Origin: Prevotella melaninogenica
GTDB lineage: Bacteria > Bacteroidota > Bacteroidia > Bacteroidales > Bacteroidaceae
Length of the DNA: 64,000 nucleotides
Reading direction: 5' to 3'
NCBI RefSeq assembly: GCF_018128065.1
Contig: NZ_CP072359.1
Location: 744,001 to 808,000, forward strand
This document shows, piece after piece, positions 42,041-51,315 of this stretch. The first letter of the stretch is position 1. The number at the start of each line of letters is the position of its first letter. Under the pieces are notes generated by a model. That model was not told the origin of the DNA. It did no database searches and saw only the letters and a list, made by a program, of their open reading frames with translations. The position numbers and the translations under genes are program-made.

Positions 42041-42193
42041 CGGGTTTCCTTCAAGTTGACGGGTTTACAAGTTTACGAGTGAACGAGTTATATGTATGGT
42101 GGGATAACTCGTCCACTTGTTCACTTGTTTACTTGTTCACTCGTCCACTCGTTCACCCGTCTACTCGTCCACTGAAAGTCGTTCGCTCGTTAA
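42041..42193 (+). repeat. Short-period CTTGTTCACTTGT repeat string
   Basis: Imperfect 8-base units of the ACTTGTTC/ACTCGTCC type fill the space between the converging protease and HutD-like genes. Same family as 39743 and 44450, opposite strand. Confidence 0.6.
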
Positions 42194-42700
42194 CTATTCA
42201 ACTACGACTGCTTCCCCTTTTAGTTGAAAGGACTCTGTGAGGAGGGCGGTATCGTGCTTGGCGAGGGAAGTGTCGTCAATCATGCAGTCATCGAGGGCAA
42301 AGACGAGTCTTGGGCGGCTGTCCGTGAATTGGGTGTTGTGAAAGATGCCCAGTTCAACGGTGATACCATGGCGCACGATGATATTGAAGTCGATGGCACC
42401 CTGCGTATTCTCAGAACGGACTTTCTCATTACCCTCAAACTGGTAAAAGGAATTGTGCGATAGCGGTATGTATTCATCGTTCTTGAATAAGGTAATCTCA
42501 CCCTCCAAAGGTAGGATGTAACGTGTGAAGCCCCTGAAATCGGAGAAGTCACTCTCTGTATTGTCAATGATGGCAGAGGATATGCGCAGGTCGAAACGGC
42601 GTGCAGCGAGGTCGCCATCAGTAGGTGAGATAAAAATCTGACGAGTGATACCACCTTTCCATGTCGTGGTTTTATATGCTTCTTTTCTAATTATTTCCAT
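42194..42700 (-). CDS. HutD/Ves-family protein (168 aa)
   Basis: The N-terminus (YKTTTWKGGITRQIFISP) and the cupin-like core (FDLRISSAIIDNTESDFSDF, RYILPLEGEITLFKND, RSENTQGAIDFNIIVRHG) match the HutD/Ves family, small double-cupin proteins linked to histidine utilisation in some bacteria. No hut genes are in the window, and the exact function of the family is unclear. The gene is alone on its strand and converges with the protease gene. Confidence 0.8.
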   Translation of the reverse strand: MEIIRKEAYKTTTWKGGITRQIFISPTDGDLAARRFDLRISSAIIDNTESDFSDFRGFTRYILPLEGEITLFKNDEYIPLSHNSFYQFEGNEKVRSENTQGAIDFNIIVRHGITVELGIFHNTQFTDSRPRLVFALDDCMIDDTSLAKHDTALLTESFQLKGEAVVVE

Positions 42701-43282
42701 CTTCTTTAAGTCTTCTATTTGTTCTTTCAGCTACAAAGATACGGATTAATCACAAGAAAGTCAAGTAGTTTTAATCATAAGGAAGAAGGGCTCTTGAAAG
42801 ATTGGGGAGGTGTGTTGGGTGTTGAATATTGGGTGATATTTATTGTGCCAAAAACTAACAATAAAAATAAGAGGGTGTGTCAAAATGCAATTACCATTTT
42901 GATAATCTTACAGTTTGACACACTCCAATAAAAAAAGACCATTTCTGTACTCATTTTTGAGTAAAGAGATGGTCTTTTCTTTGCTTTTAGAAAAAGAATA
43001 CTTATACTTTGAAAGTTGTCAAGTTATTATTTATATTTTGACACACCCTCATAATAGAAACATTTTCGAATGAAGAAAAATGTTGTCGTGACAAAATATA
43101 ACTTCTAACAAGTGGGCATGTTTATTTTACGGAATTACCTTGTTTAGTTAAAATCTGTATCTGCACCACTTTCCACCTTAAATGACAAAATATTCTCTGA
43201 CTTTTCAGAATATTGAGGACAGAGAGGGGGCAGAACATGAATAGTCAGTCTGCCCCTCCCATGCCGTTGAACCTCGTTTCAA
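42701..43282. other. Intergenic region carrying MITE copy 3
   Basis: Apart from the MITE at 42871-43050 no gene or structure is visible. Confidence 0.55.
42871..43050 (-). mobile_element. 180-bp MITE, copy 3 (inverted)
   Basis: Termini GAGGGTGTGTCAAAATGC and inverse at both ends; the inner sequence matches the copies at 9472 and 28861 in reverse orientation, including the AAAGACCATTTCT palindrome. Confidence 0.9.
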
Positions 43283-43465
43283 CTACCATTTCAGTTCCTC
43301 AGAGAAACCATAGAATTGGTAGTTGCTGCCAAGAGAGATTGAAGAAGAAGAAAAGTTCAGACTAAAAGAACGGTCAGGGTTATGTTTTGAACTTGTAGCC
43401 GACCAGTAGGGCGTAGCCCCATTGTTAATGTTGTGACTGATGGAGAATCGCACAAATAAACACAT
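43283..43465 (-). pseudogene. C-terminal fragment of an outer-membrane-type protein
   Basis: The frame reads RFSISHNINNGATPYWSATS, PDRSFSLNFSSSSISLGSN and ends FYGFSEELKW. Alternating polar/hydrophobic residues and the near-terminal aromatic recall the last strands of a beta-barrel. No upstream part is present, so it is a remnant at best. Confidence 0.35.
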
Positions 43466-43561
43466 GGTTGATAGGATTGGTTAGTTGATAGACCAGTAGG
43501 TCTTTTACTAATTATCCATCGTCTAAATAGACCTTTTCAAACAAAAAAGCGGCGATAAAGA

Positions 43562-43592
43562 TTGAACGTTCAAGAAATAATTAATACCTTTG
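43562..43592 (+). promoter_or_regulatory. Promoter of the rubrerythrin gene
   Basis: TTG at 43562-43564 and TACCTTTG at 43585-43592, 20 bases apart. It leaves an untranslated leader of about 120 bases before the ATG at 43721. Confidence 0.6.
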
Positions 43593-43720
43593 CAAACACA
43601 AAAATGAAATTATTACAGGGTAAGAGATATCCCATATTAAACTGATTATCAGTACATTTTTTTTTAGACTATTCATTCGGGATTATTGATTTATACAAAA
43701 CATTATAATACAAGAACATT

Positions 43721-44374
43721 ATGAAGAAACAATTTATTTGCACCGTTTGTGGTTATATCCACGAGGGAACAGAGGCTCCAGCAGAGTGCCCAGTATGCCA
43801 CGTTAAAGCAGAGAAGTTCAAGGAGTTCAACCCAGCAGCTTTGAAGGGTACTAAGACTGAGCAGAACCTTAAGAACGCTTTCGCAGGCGAGAGTCAGGCT
43901 CACACTAAGTATCTTTACTATGCTTCAAAGGCTAAGAAGGACGGCTATGAGCAGATTGCAGGTTTCTTCGAGGAAACTGCACGCAATGAGAAGGAGCACG
44001 CTAAGATTTGGTTCAAGTTCCTCCACGAGGGTAACATCCCAACAACTACTCAGAACCTTGCTGACGCAGCAGCTGGTGAGAACTACGAGTGGACTGATAT
44101 GTACGAGCAGATGGCAAAGGACGCTATCGAAGAGGGCTTCCCAGAGTTGGCTGTTAAGTTCCGTGGCGTTGGTAAGGTTGAGAAGCACCACGAGGAGCGT
44201 TACCGCAAGCTCTTGAAGAACATCGAGGACAGCGTGGTATTCTCACGTGATGGCGACTGCATCTGGCAGTGCCGCAACTGTGGTCACATCGTTATCGGCA
44301 AGAAGGCTCCAGCTGTTTGCCCTGTTTGCAACCACCCACAGAGCTTCTTCCAGGTTGAGGAGTCAAACTACTAA
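43721..44374 (+). CDS. rbr: Rubrerythrin with a rubredoxin-like centre at each end (217 aa)
   Basis: The middle (about residues 40-175) is a ferritin-like di-iron domain: [50 protein letters not shown]. The C-terminus has the usual rubredoxin site (CRNCGH, CPVCNH; C184, C187, C200, C203). Unusually, the N-terminus also has a rubredoxin-like pair, CTVCGY and CPVCHV (C7, C10, C23, C26). Ordinary rubrerythrin is about 190 residues and has only the C-terminal site. The enzyme reduces hydrogen peroxide in anaerobes; the extra centre could shorten electron delivery. The gene is alone, with its own promoter and strong terminator. Confidence 0.95.
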   Translation: MKKQFICTVCGYIHEGTEAPAECPVCHVKAEKFKEFNPAALKGTKTEQNLKNAFAGESQAHTKYLYYASKAKKDGYEQIAGFFEETARNEKEHAKIWFKFLHEGNIPTTTQNLADAAAGENYEWTDMYEQMAKDAIEEGFPELAVKFRGVGKVEKHHEERYRKLLKNIEDSVVFSRDGDCIWQCRNCGHIVIGKKAPAVCPVCNHPQSFFQVEESNY

Positions 44375-44410
44375 ATCAGCGCAATAATAATTCCAAAGCG
44401 TTAGTCACAC

Positions 44411-44444
44411 AGCGCCAAGACCTTTCGGGTCTTGGCGCTTTTTT
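44411..44444 (+). terminator. Rho-independent terminator of the rubrerythrin gene
   Basis: AGCGCCAAGACC and GGTCTTGGCGCT form a 12-bp stem around TTTCG, followed by a T run. Confidence 0.93.
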
Positions 44445-44449
44445 AGTTA

Positions 44450-44820
44450 ACGAGCTTTGCAAGTTGACAAGCTTTGCGAGTTGACAAGTTAACAAGTTGA
44501 CAAGTGAACAAGTTGCTTGCGAGATAAGACAGGGTAAAATATGAACAAGTTGCTTTTTCAATTGGCAAGTTGACAAGTGAGCAAGTTGACAAGTGAACAA
44601 GTTGACAAGTGAACAAGTTGCTTGCGAGATAAGACAGAGTAACATATGAACAAGTTGCTTTTTCAATTGGTAAGTTGACAAGTGAGCAAGTTGACAAGTG
44701 AACAAGTTGCTTGCGAGATAAGACAGAGTAACATATGAACAAGTTGCTTTTTCAATTGGCGAGTTGACAAGTTAACGGGTTGACGAGTGAATAAGTTGCT
44801 TGTTGAGATAAAACACAGCA
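44450..44820 (+). repeat. Short-period repeat string (ACAAGTTG/ACAAGTGA) with larger units
   Basis: Eight-base units alternate, for example ACAAGTTGACAAGTGA, and a larger unit (GTTGCTTGCGAGATAAGAC, AACATATGAACAAGTTGC, CTTTTTCAATTGG) recurs at about 44512, 44617 and 44706. Minus-strand frames across it are repeat-derived and not genes. Confidence 0.85.
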
Positions 44821-45939
44821 AACAATGGTAATCATAATTATGAATTGTGAATTATGAATTATGAATTAATTCTGTTTTCTCACAGAATTCACAGATGTAA
44901 CAGATTTCATTTTTGCTAACGAACCTCACAGAGACCTGACGGTCAAAGCCCCACCCCGACCCTCCCCGAAAGGGGAGGGGGACTAATTTGCTAATAATTT
45001 GCTAACCATAGAAAGAAGTTATTTGTTCAGTTTAGTTTTAGCGTTTTACACTTTAACACTTTTGCCAACGAAATAGGATGTTTTAAGGTTTTATTTCATA
45101 TAATGTTTGTGTGAATGTTTACCATCATTTACAGTGGTGCTGGTACTCTGCACATGTGGTGCGGAGGGTTAACACATATGGTGCGGAGGGTTAAATTCAC
45201 TATGATTATGGATGACAGGGGGTGAATTGTGAGCAAAACGTTGTAATACTAAGAATAAACCGAAGGTGTACAGAAGCTTGTTTAACTCAAACTCCTTTAT
45301 ATTTATAGATTAATCTTTCTGTTAACGGGTTAACGAGTAAACAAGTTGCTTGTCCTGTCACCGACTCTTTTATACATTCATTCTTGACATTCTTAGTTCT
45401 GTAGATTTATTCTCTTAATTTTTGGGGTATCTCGCTAATTACTCCCCTCTCCAATCGGAGAGGGGTAAGGGGGTGAGGCTTTTCTTGCAATTCGTAGTTC
45501 TTTAGCTTTATTCCCTTAATTTTTGGGTATCTCGCATTTCACTCCCCTCCCTATGGGGGGCAGGTTGGGGGAGGGGATGCCGGTGTCGTGCCCTTTATAT
45601 GTTTATATATGTTAAATATCAACATTAAAGTAAGTATTATTAATATTAAAGTTGTTTGTTTTGTAGATGCCCTCAGGCGCAACTTTATGAATTGTGAACT
45701 GAACAAGATTTAACATCTTTACTATCAGAGGATTAAGTGTTGACACATTCTTCAGATAAAACTCCACGAGTTAAAGATGGTAATACATAATAATGTGCCT
45801 AAAGGATATAAACAAAAAACCAAGTCAATTACACCTTATTATATAGGGCTGTATAAAGATGAAGCCTTTGGCATTATCCAAAATCAATTGAAATAAAATT
45901 AGGAAAATAAATAAATTAAAAGTTTAAAACCTAAACCTG
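44821..45939. other. 1.1-kb intergenic region upstream of the SusC gene
   Basis: It contains a CTCACAG...ACAGATG string (44879-44940), three GC-rich stem-loops of one family (CCCTCCCC-GAAA-GGGGAGGGG at 44960; CCCCTCTCC-AATC-GGAGAGGGG at 45444; a weaker one at 45544), a pair of 22-base tandem repeats (45151-45194) and a short ACAAGTTG string (45325-45352). No gene and no clear promoter was recognised; the SusC promoter probably lies within the last 250 bases. Confidence 0.55.
45151..45194 (+). repeat. 22-base tandem repeat pair
   Basis: CACATGTGGTGCGGAGGG plus TTAA is followed directly by CACATATGGTGCGGAGGG plus TTAA, with one difference. A related unit (CACAACACGTGCGGGGCGTT) is at 54522 between two GH85 genes, and CGCACATATGGTGCGAAAGG is at 21808. 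Confidence 0.75.
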
Positions 45940-48900
45940 ATGAGAATCTTTAAAGAATCAAAGCAGAAGCATCTGTACTTCTCGGCTGCCTTTGCTCTAT
46001 CATTGGCATTGGCGCCTACAGGTGTCTACGCAGGTACAAACGCTAAAGCTGCAGTGCAGTCTGTACAGCAGAATGGCAATCACAAAGTGACCGGTCGTGT
46101 CGTTGACTCAACCGGCGAACCGCTTATTGGTGCTACTATCCTCGTTGAGGGTACCACCAATGGCACAGTAACGGATATTGATGGTAACTATACCCTCAAT
46201 ACCACAGCTAACGCGAAGCTCGTCTTCTCTTACATCGGCTATGCTGCACAGACCATCCCTGTTGGTGGTAAGGGCACAGTCAATGTTACATTGAAGGAGG
46301 AAGCTAACACCATGAACGAGGTCGTTGTTACCGCTATGGGTATTATGCGTAAGGAGAAGTCTCTTACCTATGCTACCCAGCAGGTGAAGGCAGAAGACCT
46401 CATGAAAGTGCAGGACCCTAATGCTGCTAACTCACTCGAGGGTAAGGTTGCAGGTATTACTATTACGCCAAGTGCTGGTGGTGCTGGTGGTGCTTCAAAG
46501 ATTGTTCTTCGTGGTAACCGCTCTATCCTCGGTAACAGTTCTCCTCTCATCGTTGTTGACGGTGTGCCAATGAGTAACGGTATTCGTGGTCAGAAGGATA
46601 TGAGTGGCGAGGGCTTCGGTTCAACAGGTATGTCTGAGGGTTCTGACCCATTGTCATTGATTAACCCAGACGATATTGAGTCAATCAACGTCCTCAAGGG
46701 TGCTAACGCTGCTGCGCTTTACGGTTCACGTGCAGCCAATGGTGTTATCATGATTACCACAAAGAAGGGTCGTGAGGGTAAGGTTGATATCAACGTTACA
46801 TCAAACGTCACTTTCGACTCACCATTATTGACTCCAAAGATTCAGAAAGTTTACGGTTCAACAGTTGATGCAACAACTGGTGCGTTATCATTGAACAACT
46901 GGGGAGGCAAGCTTGCTGATCGCTCAAGTAACGACCTCGTCGTACGTTCTCCGCTGGATGAGCGTTGGGTAGGTTATCCTGAGGAGCAGATCGGTCTTGA
47001 TGCACAGAAGAATCCTATTATGGCACGTCGTCATAATGTTTACCTCCGTAATCATGCTGGCGATGATGTGGCAGACTTCTTCCGTACAGGTGTGACAACC
47101 AACAACTCTATCTCGCTGTCAGGTGGTACAGAGATTTCACGCACATACGTTTCTCTGGCAAATAGCCATGCAACAGGTATGATGCGTAACAACTCTTACA
47201 ACCGTAACTCAATCAGTTTCCGTCAGACATATAACTTCTTCAAGCGTCTCCACATTGATGCTTCATTGAATTATACTGAGTCTAAGACGAAGAACCGTCC
47301 TGGTGGTGGTACAGTTGGTAACCCCCTTTACCATCTCTACACTGCACCACAGAATATCGACATGGATTACTACCGTAATCATTATATAAATGCTGAGGGT
47401 AAGTGGTTGTCAAACCCGTCATCTTATTATAAGCTTAATGGTTCTAACTTTACATGGACATCAGGTGCACGCACTACCCTGACAGGTCCTCAACAGGAGT
47501 GGGCATTCCTCTCTCATCCAAACAACAACCCATACTGGTTGCTGAACATGGCTAACAGCCAGCAGAAGGAGAGCCGTATCTTTGGAACCTTGCAGGCAAA
47601 CGTTGATATCTATGACGGCTTGACATTCCAAGCACGCGTTAACTATAGCCAGTTGCGTTATAAGAGTCGTAGTACACGTTACGCTACAACTTTCCTTCCT
47701 GCTTCAATGGATGACTATGGACACTTCTGGGATTCAGATGACAAGACCACAGAACTTTATACTGACTACCTCTTGTCATATAACAAGACATTGGGTGACT
47801 ACTCTGTATCTGCAACTGCAGGTTTCGTAGGTCACACCGTTAAGGGAGAGTATAAGGGTACTGATGCTGTCGCTACTTACTATGATCGCCTTATGCGTAA
47901 GCTCCCAACATTGGTCAACTACTTTGATACCAGTGCAGGTGGCTACGGTGTAACAAACACAGACAAGAGCTCTAACTGGGACCGTTCTTATCTCTTCACA
48001 GGTCAGGTAGGTTGGAAGGAGACTATTTACCTCGATGCATCTTATCGTCGTGACTGGTATCGTCCTTTCCGTTACTTCAAGCAGCTCGGTAAAATTAATA
48101 CCGATAACTATGGCTACTTCGGTGTTGGTGCGAATGCTATAGTTAGCCAGTTGGTTAAGTTGCCAGATTGGTTTAACTTCTTGAAGTATCGTGTTTCTTA
48201 CTCTTCAGTAGGTAACTCTATTCCTAACAAGGCATACGGTGCAATGAGTCGTAACCTTCAGACTGGTGCATTGTCAGGTAATAAGCTACTCGACTTCTCA
48301 CCAGTACCAGAGGAGACTGGTTCATTCGAGACAGGTATTGAGTCATTGTTCTTGAACAACCGTTTGAGCTTTGACTTCACCTTCTATAATACAATTGTGA
48401 AGAACCTCTACATGGAGTTGGGTTCTCTCGGTGGTAACACAGAGCTGTTGAACTCTGCTAAGGTTCGCAATACTGGTTTCGAGGCAACTATCGGTTATGA
48501 CTTCAAGTTCGGTAGAAACTTCCGTTGGCGTACATCTTATAACCTCTCATTTAATGATAACAAGATTCTTGAGACTGGTTATGACAAGGATGGTACATCA
48601 CGTAAGTATCAGCAGACGGTCGGTGAGGCTAAGGTCATCTATAAGAAAGGTGGCTCTATTGGTGACATCTATGCTGGCGATTTCCTCCGTGACGAGAAAG
48701 GACATATCAAGCTGACCGCTAAGGGTGAGCCAATGTTTGACAAGACTGGTTCTAACGATCGCTTCCTTGGCAACATGAACTCTAAGTGGCAGATGGGTTG
48801 GACCAATACCTTTAACTATAAGGAGTTCCAGCTTTCATTCCTCATCAATGGTCGTATCGGTGGTAAGGTACTCTCTCTGACAGAAGCTTATCTTGACTAT

Positions 48901-49317
48901 ATTGGTGCTTCTAAGCGTACAGCTGAGGCTCGTCTAAATGCTGAGAAGAATAACATTGTTGCTTCTGACTATGGTAATGTTCCGGGTATGGTTCTTAACG
49001 ATGGTAGCGGAAGAATTGTTCCTATCCAGTCTTATTATCAGGCACTTGGTGCATCAAGCAACCCATCAAGCTATCTCTACAACGGAACAAACTTCCGTCT
49101 GCGTGAACTTTCATTGGGTTATACCTTCCGTGACCTCTTCGGTCAGAACCGTAACTTGACCCTCTCATTCATCGCTCGTAACTTGTTCTTCATCTACAAG
49201 GATGCACCAACAGACCCAGACGTATCTCTGTCTACACAGAATGGTCTCGGAGCGTTTGAGAGCTTCAATATGCCATCTTCACGCTCATTCGGTTTCTCAC
49301 TGAAGGCTAACTTCTAA
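45940..49317 (+). CDS. SusC/RagA-family TonB-dependent outer-membrane transporter (1125 aa)
   Basis: After a signal peptide (cut near residue 31, GVYA) comes a carboxypeptidase-regulatory-like domain (VTGRVVDSTGEPLIGATILV, residues 50-119). The SusC box NEVVVTAMGI (126-135), the plug (LEGKVAGITITPSAGGAGGA, SPLIVVDGVPM, DIESINVLKGANAAALYGSR) and a long barrel ending SFGFSLKANF follow. It should import oligosaccharides across the outer membrane using TonB energy, with the SusD protein encoded 61 bases downstream acting as its lid. The three GH85 genes that follow suggest N-glycan-derived oligosaccharides as cargo. Confidence 0.97.
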   Translation: MRIFKESKQKHLYFSAAFALSLALAPTGVYAGTNAKAAVQSVQQNGNHKVTGRVVDSTGEPLIGATILVEGTTNGTVTDIDGNYTLNTTANAKLVFSYIGYAAQTIPVGGKGTVNVTLKEEANTMNEVVVTAMGIMRKEKSLTYATQQVKAEDLMKVQDPNAANSLEGKVAGITITPSAGGAGGASKIVLRGNRSILGNSSPLIVVDGVPMSNGIRGQKDMSGEGFGSTGMSEGSDPLSLINPDDIESINVLKGANAAALYGSRAANGVIMITTKKGREGKVDINVTSNVTFDSPLLTPKIQKVYGSTVDATTGALSLNNWGGKLADRSSNDLVVRSPLDERWVGYPEEQIGLDAQKNPIMARRHNVYLRNHAGDDVADFFRTGVTTNNSISLSGGTEISRTYVSLANSHATGMMRNNSYNRNSISFRQTYNFFKRLHIDASLNYTESKTKNRPGGGTVGNPLYHLYTAPQNIDMDYYRNHYINAEGKWLSNPSSYYKLNGSNFTWTSGARTTLTGPQQEWAFLSHPNNNPYWLLNMANSQQKESRIFGTLQANVDIYDGLTFQARVNYSQLRYKSRSTRYATTFLPASMDDYGHFWDSDDKTTELYTDYLLSYNKTLGDYSVSATAGFVGHTVKGEYKGTDAVATYYDRLMRKLPTLVNYFDTSAGGYGVTNTDKSSNWDRSYLFTGQVGWKETIYLDASYRRDWYRPFRYFKQLGKINTDNYGYFGVGANAIVSQLVKLPDWFNFLKYRVSYSSVGNSIPNKAYGAMSRNLQTGALSGNKLLDFSPVPEETGSFETGIESLFLNNRLSFDFTFYNTIVKNLYMELGSLGGNTELLNSAKVRNTGFEATIGYDFKFGRNFRWRTSYNLSFNDNKILETGYDKDGTSRKYQQTVGEAKVIYKKGGSIGDIYAGDFLRDEKGHIKLTAKGEPMFDKTGSNDRFLGNMNSKWQMGWTNTFNYKEFQLSFLINGRIGGKVLSLTEAYLDYIGASKRTAEARLNAEKNNIVASDYGNVPGMVLNDGSGRIVPIQSYYQALGASSNPSSYLYNGTNFRLRELSLGYTFRDLFGQNRNLTLSFIARNLFFIYKDAPTDPDVSLSTQNGLGAFESFNMPSSRSFGFSLKANF

Positions 49318-49378
49318 ACCTGAAGGTTGTAGTGAAGAAAAGGTAATTCAATATTAAACAATCTAAAGAAATAAGACA

Positions 49379-51211
49379 ATGAAAAGTAAACATATAATCG
49401 TACTCATGGCGATGGCATTGCCTACACTGGGACTACAATCTTGTCTCGATTATGACAATCCTGGTGATGAGTTCAACTCTACAACCAAGAATGTTGATAA
49501 AGTTACTTCTCGTGGTGTGGTAGACAGCATTCCTTATCGTACGGCTGCTGACGCTGCAGCAGCTGGCGAGGCTATGACAGCGATGCAGGATCTTCTTGAT
49601 GCTGGTGCAGGCGGTCAGTTCTCTATGCGTGGTGGTAAGAGAGGTGAGCACCCAGGTGCTCATGCTTATCAGTATCAGTACTCTCTCGGTGTTGACAACT
49701 ATGCTGAATATACAGTTATTCCTCATACCTTCTTCCAGTATTCTAAGATTCGTCTTGCATCTTCTTATGCTATTGACCAGAAGTGCTATGGTGGTGCTTG
49801 GGGCTCATTCACTGAGATGAAGACCGCAGTGGTGCCAATCCTTAACCATGATAAGATAAACGCTATCCCTGAGATGAAGGCTGCTTACCTTACACTCTTC
49901 AACTTCCAGGCTGTTGAGGTTGCCGATGTTTATGGCCCTATGCCTTACCGTGAATTGAAGACCAACCTCCAGGTAGGTCCATATACTTATAATAAGGTTG
50001 AAGATGTCTATGATGATGTTATCAATAACCTTGACACTGCGATTGCTTGCTTCCATTATTTTGATCAGAAACCAGCTGCTTACAAGCAGAAACTCGTTGA
50101 AGAGTTCAAGTCTCGCTTCCTCGTGATGAATGAGGGTGGTGTTTCTGATGGTACAATGAAGAACTGGGCACGCTTTGCTAACTCTCTCAAGCTTCGTCTT
50201 GCTATGCACATGGTTAAGAGTGACCCTGCTCGTGCAAAGAAATTAGCTGAAGAGGCTGTTGCTGATGGCGTTATCGAGAACGTAAGCCAGGAGGTATCTA
50301 TCCGTCCAGGTGTTTTAGGTTTCTCTCACCCATTGCCAGGAGTTGAAAACTGGGGTGATGCGCGTATGAGTGCAACAATGGAAATTATCCTCAAGAGCTT
50401 TAATCATCCATGGTTGAAGTATCTCTTTGAGAAGAACTCTAACCAGATTGTAAACAATAAGACAGGTGAGATTACGGCAGCAGGCACACGTATCTGTGGT
50501 ATCCGTACAGGTACACACCCTGGTGAAGGTCAGGGATATGACGAGAACCAGTATATCGCTTTCAGTAAATTGAGTGCACAATATTTCGACAATGCACCAC
50601 TGGAGATTATGAAGTATGCAGAGGTTTGCTTCCTCCGTGCTGAGGGTGCACTCCGTGGTTGGAACATGGGTGGTAGCGCACAGCACTTCTATGAGCTTGG
50701 TATCCGCAATGGTAACTGTGAGGACCCAGAGATGAAGTCAATGGATGGTACTGCTCCTGATGGTACAACTGGTGTTAACTGGTATGACGCATGGATTAAT
50801 ACCTACATGGCACAGGAGAACCCTGTAGCTTACGTTTACAAGGATCCTACAGGTGATACGCCTGATGCTGCTTCTCCAATTACTATCGGTGTAAAATGGA
50901 ACGATAGCGATTCACAGGAGACAAAGCTTGAGAAGATTATCACCCAGAAGTATATTGCAACTTATCCTAATGGTTTCGAGGCTTGGAACGATCTTCGTCG
51001 CACAGGCTATCCACGTAAGTTAAATGTCCTGAATATCGATGAGGCTGATGGTAGTCTCTCTTCTGGTGACATCATGCACCGTCTGCCTTTCCCAGGTACA
51101 CAGGACATTGCTACCAAGCAGGATGTTGACAACACTGGTATCCCAGCGTTGGGCGGTCCTGACAAGATGGCAACTCGTCTCTTCTGGGATAAGACTACAT
51201 CAAATTTCTAA
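49379..51211 (+). CDS. SusD/RagB-family surface glycan-binding lipoprotein (610 aa)
   Basis: The lipoprotein signal ends in GLQSC with the lipidated cysteine at residue 22. The protein has the SusD-type helical pattern (MKAAYLTLFNFQAVEVADVY, NWARFANSLKLRLAMHMVKS, EIMKYAEVCFLRAEGALRGW, ITQKYIATYPNGFEAWNDL). It should sit on the outer surface, bind the released glycan and close over the SusC barrel. Its length is slightly above the common 500-580. Downstream, a hairpin separates it from the first GH85 gene. Confidence 0.95.
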   Translation: MKSKHIIVLMAMALPTLGLQSCLDYDNPGDEFNSTTKNVDKVTSRGVVDSIPYRTAADAAAAGEAMTAMQDLLDAGAGGQFSMRGGKRGEHPGAHAYQYQYSLGVDNYAEYTVIPHTFFQYSKIRLASSYAIDQKCYGGAWGSFTEMKTAVVPILNHDKINAIPEMKAAYLTLFNFQAVEVADVYGPMPYRELKTNLQVGPYTYNKVEDVYDDVINNLDTAIACFHYFDQKPAAYKQKLVEEFKSRFLVMNEGGVSDGTMKNWARFANSLKLRLAMHMVKSDPARAKKLAEEAVADGVIENVSQEVSIRPGVLGFSHPLPGVENWGDARMSATMEIILKSFNHPWLKYLFEKNSNQIVNNKTGEITAAGTRICGIRTGTHPGEGQGYDENQYIAFSKLSAQYFDNAPLEIMKYAEVCFLRAEGALRGWNMGGSAQHFYELGIRNGNCEDPEMKSMDGTAPDGTTGVNWYDAWINTYMAQENPVAYVYKDPTGDTPDAASPITIGVKWNDSDSQETKLEKIITQKYIATYPNGFEAWNDLRRTGYPRKLNVLNIDEADGSLSSGDIMHRLPFPGTQDIATKQDVDNTGIPALGGPDKMATRLFWDKTTSNF

Positions 51212-51239
51212 ACGATGTTTTTGAATTAGAATAGAGTTT

Positions 51240-51281
51240 AATCCCAGTGGTGGAGAGAGTAGTTTTTTCACTACTGGGATT
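51240..51281 (+). terminator. Intercistronic hairpin between susD-like and GH85 gene 1
   Basis: AATCCCAGTGGTG pairs with CACTACTGGGATT (12 of 13 bp) around a purine- and T-rich loop. No T run follows, so partial attenuation or protection of the susCD mRNA is more likely than full termination. Confidence 0.6.
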
Positions 51282-51315
51282 ACCAATTTAATAAAATAAC
51301 TAAATAAACATTTTT

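Noticed and set aside
42224..42463. Plus-strand 79-codon frame
   Set aside because: Antisense to the HutD-like gene, which has family-wide conserved segments.
44376..44742. Minus-strand frames rich in LVHLSTCQLVNL
   Set aside because: They are translations of the 8-base repeat string.
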